A stretch of 10,205 bases of DNA from Aurantimonadaceae bacterium (GTDB taxonomy: Bacteria > Pseudomonadota > Alphaproteobacteria > Rhizobiales > Rhizobiaceae), in contig QIIJ01000576.1 of NCBI GenBank assembly GCA_003232595.1, positions 1-10,205 on the forward strand. Direction: 5' to 3'. Shown here in pieces: positions 6,479-10,205 of the stretch (the stretch's first letter is position 1; every line of letters starts with the position of its first letter). Both the position numbers and the translations under genes were made by a program. The notes under the pieces are model-generated. The model was not told the DNA's origin, searched no databases, and worked only from the letters and a program-made list of their open reading frames with translations.

Positions 6479-7471
6479 ATGACGGGTACTACTTATTCGA
6501 CTGAAATAATGTCAAGTTCAGGTAAAACAGTGAGGGATATGAGTGATGGCGGAGTTGTAATCAACTACCGCCCGTCGTTGGTCAATCCTCCAGCCTCAAA
6601 GCGCTATTATTTCTATCTAATGGCTCCAGCACTCATCCTGCTTGCATTAATCACGCTGTATCCGTTTTTCTGGCTCATATATATGAGCCTACATAAAGTT
6701 GACCTCGGTGGTTCCGGCGATACCTGGAACGATTTTAAGAATTGGACACGCCTTGCTCGTGATATGAAGTTTCTCGGCGGATGGTGGCTACTGGCAAAAT
6801 ACAGCTTTTATTGTATGCTTTTCGAAGTTTTACTGGGAATTATGATTGCCGTAATCCTTGACAATTCGCGTTTCGAAAAAGTTCTCGTTACGATCTTCTT
6901 GATGCCAATGATGATGGCACCCGTTATCGCAGGACTGGTTTGGTACTACCTCTATAATTCAACTTTTGGCTGGTACCACTGGATCATGCAGAGCCTTGGT
7001 ATTTTAGGGGACAAGTCAATTTTGGGCGATGTCTCAACTGCAATGACGGCTGTAGTCCTGGTTGATGTATGGCAGTGGACGCCGCTTATTGTATTGATCA
7101 CGCTTGCAGGACTAAAACGAGTACCACGAGATCAGTTGGAAGCCAATATGGTTGATGGTGCAGGAGCAATTCGAAACTTTTTTCAAATCACATTGCCCAA
7201 CACATACCCCTTCCTGCTGATTGCGATTTTGCTACGCTTCATGGACAATTTCAGATTTATTGACGCACTTATGGTGTTAACCGGCGGTGGACCGGCCAAC
7301 TCCACCAAAATTCTGCCAACCTACCTTTTCGATGTATCATTTGTATTTTTCAAACTTGGACGCGGGGCAGCCATCGCTCTCACTCTTCTGATTGTAACAA
7401 TCATACTCGGGATGATTTTGGTCAAGGTATTCCAAAGCCCGTCAGCTTCAACATCACAGGGCGGAGAATAA
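6479..7471 (+). CDS. ABC importer permease, MalF/UgpA type
   Basis: A 330-residue inner-membrane permease of the binding-protein-dependent (CUT1-like) class. Hydrophobic helices are seen from about residue 43 onward (FYLMAPALILLALITLYPFFWLIYM) and through the BPD domain. The EAA loop that contacts the ATPase is clear: EANMVDGAGAIRNFFQITLP (about 221-240). A GGGP segment (about 270-273) follows, as usual in this class. The start ATG at 6479 is preferred because GGGAAGGG at 6463-6470 lies 8 bases before it; an in-frame GTG at 6458 precedes that site. The cytoplasmic N-terminal tail of about 40 residues is hydrophilic. It forms a heterodimer with the next gene product, which starts 3 bases after its stop. 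Confidence 0.88.
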   Translation: MTGTTYSTEIMSSSGKTVRDMSDGGVVINYRPSLVNPPASKRYYFYLMAPALILLALITLYPFFWLIYMSLHKVDLGGSGDTWNDFKNWTRLARDMKFLGGWWLLAKYSFYCMLFEVLLGIMIAVILDNSRFEKVLVTIFLMPMMMAPVIAGLVWYYLYNSTFGWYHWIMQSLGILGDKSILGDVSTAMTAVVLVDVWQWTPLIVLITLAGLKRVPRDQLEANMVDGAGAIRNFFQITLPNTYPFLLIAILLRFMDNFRFIDALMVLTGGGPANSTKILPTYLFDVSFVFFKLGRGAAIALTLLIVTIILGMILVKVFQSPSASTSQGGE

Positions 7472-7473
7472 AT

Positions 7474-8355
7474 ATGGCTTCTCATGAAGTAGTCCAATAT
7501 CGTTCAACGATCCGAAGTGCGATCAATGTCTTTACTTTCGTCTTTTTGATGGTATTTCTCATTTGGACGGTGTTGCCATTTATTATAATGTTTGTCTCAT
7601 CATTCAAGAATTTATTGGAGGCGTTCAACCTTCCCGAAAAGGGAGATTGGGCAAGCGTAATCAGCGTATTCTTTGATTTTGAACCTACCGCTATACACTA
7701 TCGAGAGCTTTTTACGGAACGAAATTTTGCAACATACTTTTTCAATTCAATTGTATCGTCGGGTGGTTCAGCATTGATTTCAGTAGTGCTTGGGGCGATG
7801 GCCGCCTATTCGCTGTCGCGGATCGATTTCAGAGGTAAAAATCATGTATTTTTCTGGGTGATATCCACACGCATGGCACCTGTCGTGGCGGTTATGGTAC
7901 CACTTTATACAATTTTCCGCGGGCTTGACCTCATTGGAACGCTACCTGGGCTTATACTAGCATATACCACATTCAATTTGCCGTTTGCGATATGGATTCT
8001 GAAGGGCTTTTTTGACAACATTCCATATGCCATTGAGGAAGCTGCGATGGTTGATGGCCATACAAGACTGGGCGCGTTTCGCGAAATTCTACCCCTTGCT
8101 GCTCCTGGAATCGGTGCCTTCCTCGTTCTGTGCATACTGTTCTCTTGGAACGATTTTTTGTTCGCATCAATTATCGGGTCTGGAGGCGCAAAAACCCTTC
8201 CAGTTGCAACTCGCGAGCTTGTAACCCCCACCAGTATTCAGTGGGGTAAAATCATGGCTGCAGGTGTTATCACATCAGTACCTATGACGTTTCTTGGCCT
8301 TCTAATACGCAAGTACCTTGTTACCGGTCTGACAATGGGTGCCGTCAAAGAATAA
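7474..8355 (+). CDS. ABC importer permease, MalG/UgpE type
   Basis: A 293-residue inner-membrane permease, the second channel subunit. A first membrane helix lies at about 18-42 and further helices at about 88-115, 125-148, 155-178, 210-232 and 262-282. The EAA loop EEAAMVDGHTRLGAFREILP (188-207) couples it to the ATPase. The NSIVSSGGSALISVVLGAMAAYSLSR segment (91-116) is typical of MalG-type permeases. The start ATG is only two bases after the previous stop, with GGCGGAG just upstream inside the previous gene, so the two permeases are probably made together. Length is normal. Confidence 0.9.
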   Translation: MASHEVVQYRSTIRSAINVFTFVFLMVFLIWTVLPFIIMFVSSFKNLLEAFNLPEKGDWASVISVFFDFEPTAIHYRELFTERNFATYFFNSIVSSGGSALISVVLGAMAAYSLSRIDFRGKNHVFFWVISTRMAPVVAVMVPLYTIFRGLDLIGTLPGLILAYTTFNLPFAIWILKGFFDNIPYAIEEAAMVDGHTRLGAFREILPLAAPGIGAFLVLCILFSWNDFLFASIIGSGGAKTLPVATRELVTPTSIQWGKIMAAGVITSVPMTFLGLLIRKYLVTGLTMGAVKE

Positions 8356-8397
8356 TTCACTTAAAAAAAGAACGCAAAATCATTTGGGAGGGCTGTT

Positions 8398-9489
8398 GTG
8401 GCATCTATTAGTATCAAGAATGTTTGGAAGATGTACGGTGAAATAGAAGCCGTAAAAGATCTGAATATTGAAGTAGCAAATGGCGAATTTCTTTGTATTT
8501 TGGGTCCATCGGGTTGCGGAAAATCTTCGACGCTACGCATGCTCGCAGGCCTCGAGCATATTTCAGCAGGAGACGTCTATTATGGCGATGTCCGTGTAAA
8601 TGACCTGCCACCAAAAGATCGCAAAATCGCGATGGTTTTTGAGAATTATGCGCTTTACCCGCACAAAACCATTTATGAAAATATGGCAAACGCACTGAAA
8701 ATTCAAAAGATGGACAAGAGTGAAATTGATAGCAAGGTGAGAACTGCAGCTGAACTGCTGGAAATTACCCCTTTGCTGGATCGCAAACCGCACGAGTTGT
8801 CTGGTGGACAAAAACAGCGAACGGCCATCGGACGCGCAATCGTGCGCGAGCCAGAATTGTTCCTGTTCGACGAACCGATTGCTCACCTTGATGCAAAGCT
8901 TCGGGCGCATATGCGCGGCGAATTGAAAATAATGCAGCGTAAACTCGGCACAACAATGATCTACGTGACACATGACCAGCTTGAGGCGCTTTCAATGGCT
9001 GATCGGATCGCCGTTATGCGCGATGGTGTTCTGCAGCAACTGGCAACACCCTCTGAAATCTACAACAGGCCAGCGAACAAATGGGTCGCGGGCTTCATTG
9101 GCGAACCTGCTATGAACTTCATGGATTGCGAAATTATCGAGAACAACGGAAAGATTTTACTGAAAAACGATGCCTTTGAAAGTGCTTTGACAAAAGAACA
9201 ATCGAGTATCATTAAAACCAACGCGCGAGGTAATTCAGTTACGATGGGTATCCGCCCCGACGATATTTCATTTGCCACTTCTGCGAAAGAAAGCATGGTA
9301 AGTGGCGAGGTATTAGTCACTGAATTATTGGGTGGCGACATGCTGGTCGAGGCCCAGGTTTCAAACAGTCGGATAACAGTGAAAACAAAGCCCGACTATA
9401 GTGGCCAAATGGGTGATACTTGTCAGCTCAAGTTCGATAATACCCGATGGCATGTTTTTGCTGGAGAAGATGGTGTCGCATATTTCTAA
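8398..9489 (+). CDS. ABC importer ATPase, MalK/UgpC type, with variant Q-loop
   Basis: A 363-residue cytoplasmic ATPase that powers the importer. Walker A GPSGCGKSS is at 36-44, signature LSGGQ at 134-138, Walker B LFLFDE at 154-159 and the switch His192 in YVTHDQ. The C-terminal part (about 235-363) is the regulatory TOBE/OB-fold region of MalK-like proteins. Two changes stand out. The Q-loop reads VFENYALYPH, with Glu82 in place of the usual Gln (GAG for CAG). The D-loop is AHLD (162-165) instead of the more common SNLD. The start is GTG, chosen because GGGAGGG at 8386-8392 lies five bases upstream and the protein begins MASISIKNVWKMYG, as the family does. It is the last gene of the operon, 42 bases after the second permease. 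Confidence 0.9.
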   Translation: MASISIKNVWKMYGEIEAVKDLNIEVANGEFLCILGPSGCGKSSTLRMLAGLEHISAGDVYYGDVRVNDLPPKDRKIAMVFENYALYPHKTIYENMANALKIQKMDKSEIDSKVRTAAELLEITPLLDRKPHELSGGQKQRTAIGRAIVREPELFLFDEPIAHLDAKLRAHMRGELKIMQRKLGTTMIYVTHDQLEALSMADRIAVMRDGVLQQLATPSEIYNRPANKWVAGFIGEPAMNFMDCEIIENNGKILLKNDAFESALTKEQSSIIKTNARGNSVTMGIRPDDISFATSAKESMVSGEVLVTELLGGDMLVEAQVSNSRITVKTKPDYSGQMGDTCQLKFDNTRWHVFAGEDGVAYF

Positions 9490-9677
9490 GTATAAATTAG
9501 CTGTTGCCACTGGAATAAATTTTGGGCAGCCAGGCTCCGCTTGTAAGGTGTGGTTGCTGGCGAGGCAAATGCCAAGCTGACAGGCAGGGCATCTTCAATC
9601 ACGACGGCAGTCTAAACTACGATCTGTCGATTCCAAACACACGATGTGCCAAAGGTTGATAATTTGGCCAGGAATGC

Positions 9678-9699
9678 TCTACAGACTTTTAACTGTAGA
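9678..9699. repeat. Inverted repeat TCTACAG/CTGTAGA
   Basis: A perfect 7-base-pair stem with an 8-base loop. There is no T run immediately after it on either strand. It may help end transcripts from either side. Confidence 0.45.
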
Positions 9700-9719
9700 A
9701 GACTCGACTTAATCTGACA

Positions 9720-9753
9720 CCGCGCCCTTTTCACCGAAGTGAATTAGGCGCGG
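9720..9753 (-). terminator. GC-rich hairpin downstream of the ammonia-lyase gene
   Basis: CCGCGCC and GGCGCGG form a 7-base-pair stem. Inside it TTCAC and GTGAA form a second 5-base-pair stem. Read on the minus strand the loop is C(UUCG)G, the very stable tetraloop, which suggests it acts in the ammonia-lyase transcript, about 95 bases past its stop. No U tract follows, so it may be a processing or stability structure rather than a true terminator. Confidence 0.5.
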
Positions 9754-9758
9754 CGCAT

Positions 9759-9770
9759 CTCTTGCAAGAG
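9759..9770. repeat. Perfect 12-base palindrome CTCTTGCAAGAG
   Basis: A perfect palindrome with no loop, 5 bases from the GC-rich hairpin. It could be a protein site or chance; nothing else supports a role. Confidence 0.3.
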
Positions 9771-9848
9771 AGAGTGGTTATCCGTTTTGATGGTGGTGCG
9801 AACCAACCCCGAAACGAAAGAAGACCACAATGTCGAAAACATACCTGA

Positions 9849-10205
9849 TTACCCGTCAAACCCGGTTAAAATCCCAGCACATTTTTGAATGTCCTGTCCC
9901 AATGAGCGGTCTTGCGTTAACATCGGCACCTGGGAGCGAATAATATCGTGCAGGCTTTGCGTTCTCGAAGCAAAGCCCTGACTGTCGCGCAAGTCCATCG
10001 CTTGCGCTGCCACCAGAGCCTCCACACCTGCCAACAAACGTAACGGTTGCAGCATCCGGTTGAGATTGCCGACGCAAACCATGGCAAGTGTTGCCATATC
10101 TTCCACCATATCGCTGACCGGAGGCACGTTGAAAACCGCCGGTTGAGCCGCATTCAGGATTTCCGACAACAGTGAATTTGCGGTTTTTTGCAAAGGCACC
10201 ATCCC
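9849..10205 (-). CDS. C-terminal part of a histidine/aromatic amino acid ammonia-lyase family protein
   Basis: The last 118 residues of a protein that enters from the right edge on the minus strand; the frame is open to base 10205 and stops with TAA at 9851-9849. The stretch PPVSDMVEDMATLA corresponds to the conserved S-x(n)-ED region of histidine ammonia-lyase (HAL, hutH) and its relatives, and VEALVAAQAMDLR matches the LAIELLxAAQALDLR helix. The tail (IIRSQVPMLTQDRSLGQDIQKC) matches the normal family C terminus (R..VP.L..DR.L..DI). The MIO cofactor motif ASG lies in the unseen N-terminal part, so histidine, phenylalanine, tyrosine or aminomutase activity cannot be separated. No link to the other operons is evident. 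Confidence 0.8.
   Translation of the reverse strand, partial: GMVPLQKTANSLLSEILNAAQPAVFNVPPVSDMVEDMATLAMVCVGNLNRMLQPLRLLAGVEALVAAQAMDLRDSQGFASRTQSLHDIIRSQVPMLTQDRSLGQDIQKCAGILTGFDG

Larger units (their letters stand above)
9490..9848. other. Non-coding region between ABC operon and ammonia-lyase gene
   Basis: No supportable gene is seen in this 359-base stretch between convergent genes. Near the ATPase end GCAGCC (about 9525-9535) can pair with GGTTGC downstream, a weak stem with no T run. Nearer the right end are three stronger inverted repeats at 9678-9699, 9720-9753 and 9759-9770, given separately. Termination of both converging transcripts here is likely, but no classical poly-T terminator is present. 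Confidence 0.5.

Noticed and set aside
9830..9943. Short plus-strand frame starting MSKTYLITRQTR
   Set aside because: About 37 codons, mostly antisense to the ammonia-lyase C terminus, with only a weak purine-rich stretch upstream; no support beyond the open frame.
1..10205. CRISPR array, insertion sequence, tRNA or rRNA
   Set aside because: No regularly spaced direct repeats, no transposase fragments or terminal repeats, and no recognisable tRNA or rRNA segments were seen on reading.

Overview
The window looks like a piece of an alphaproteobacterial chromosome. This placement rests on gene style only: a Tat-exported sugar-type binding protein with a UgpC/MalK-type ATPase, an acoABC-type dehydrogenase, and moderate base composition. 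No rRNA or marker gene is present, so the genus cannot be given.

Layout. (1) At 1-534, minus strand, is a glutathione S-transferase homologue running off the left edge. Its reading frame is broken by one extra base about 15 codons after the start. (2) At 535-846 is a divergent control region. It holds a sigma-70-like promoter for the GST and a textbook sigma-54 promoter for the next operon. (3) At 847-4380, plus strand, is an operon for an acetoin-dehydrogenase-type 2-oxo/acyloin dehydrogenase: E1 alpha (acoA-like), E1 beta (acoB-like), a lipoyl-domain/alpha-beta-hydrolase E2 (acoC-like) and a small AhpD/carboxymuconolactone decarboxylase-family protein. A 32-codon frame joined by ATGA overlaps at both ends bridges the E1 beta and E2 genes. 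A probable rho-independent terminator follows at 4390-4427. (4) At 4428-4846 is a second control region with another perfect sigma-54 promoter and an 8-bp inverted repeat. (5) At 4847-9489, plus strand, is a complete carbohydrate-type (CUT1-like) ABC importer: Tat-exported binding protein, two permeases, and an ATPase with an unusual Q-loop. A strong hairpin separates the binding-protein gene from the permease genes. (6) At 9490-9848 is a non-coding stretch with several hairpins. (7) At 9849-10205, minus strand, is the C-terminal end of a histidine/aromatic amino acid ammonia-lyase family protein that enters from the right edge.

How it fits together. Both operons start from sigma-54 promoters of the form TGGCAC-N5-TTGC, and both have the 9-mer TGCGACACT upstream. 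The simplest reading is one regulon under an AcoR-like enhancer-binding protein encoded elsewhere: the importer brings in a compound and the TPP/lipoyl enzyme cleaves it, or a product of it, to an acyl-CoA and an aldehyde. The E3 dihydrolipoamide dehydrogenase is not in the window. An AhpD-like CxxC protein sits where an E3 might be expected, which suggests, but does not show, a redox link to the lipoyl group. The substrate of the importer cannot be read from the sequence.
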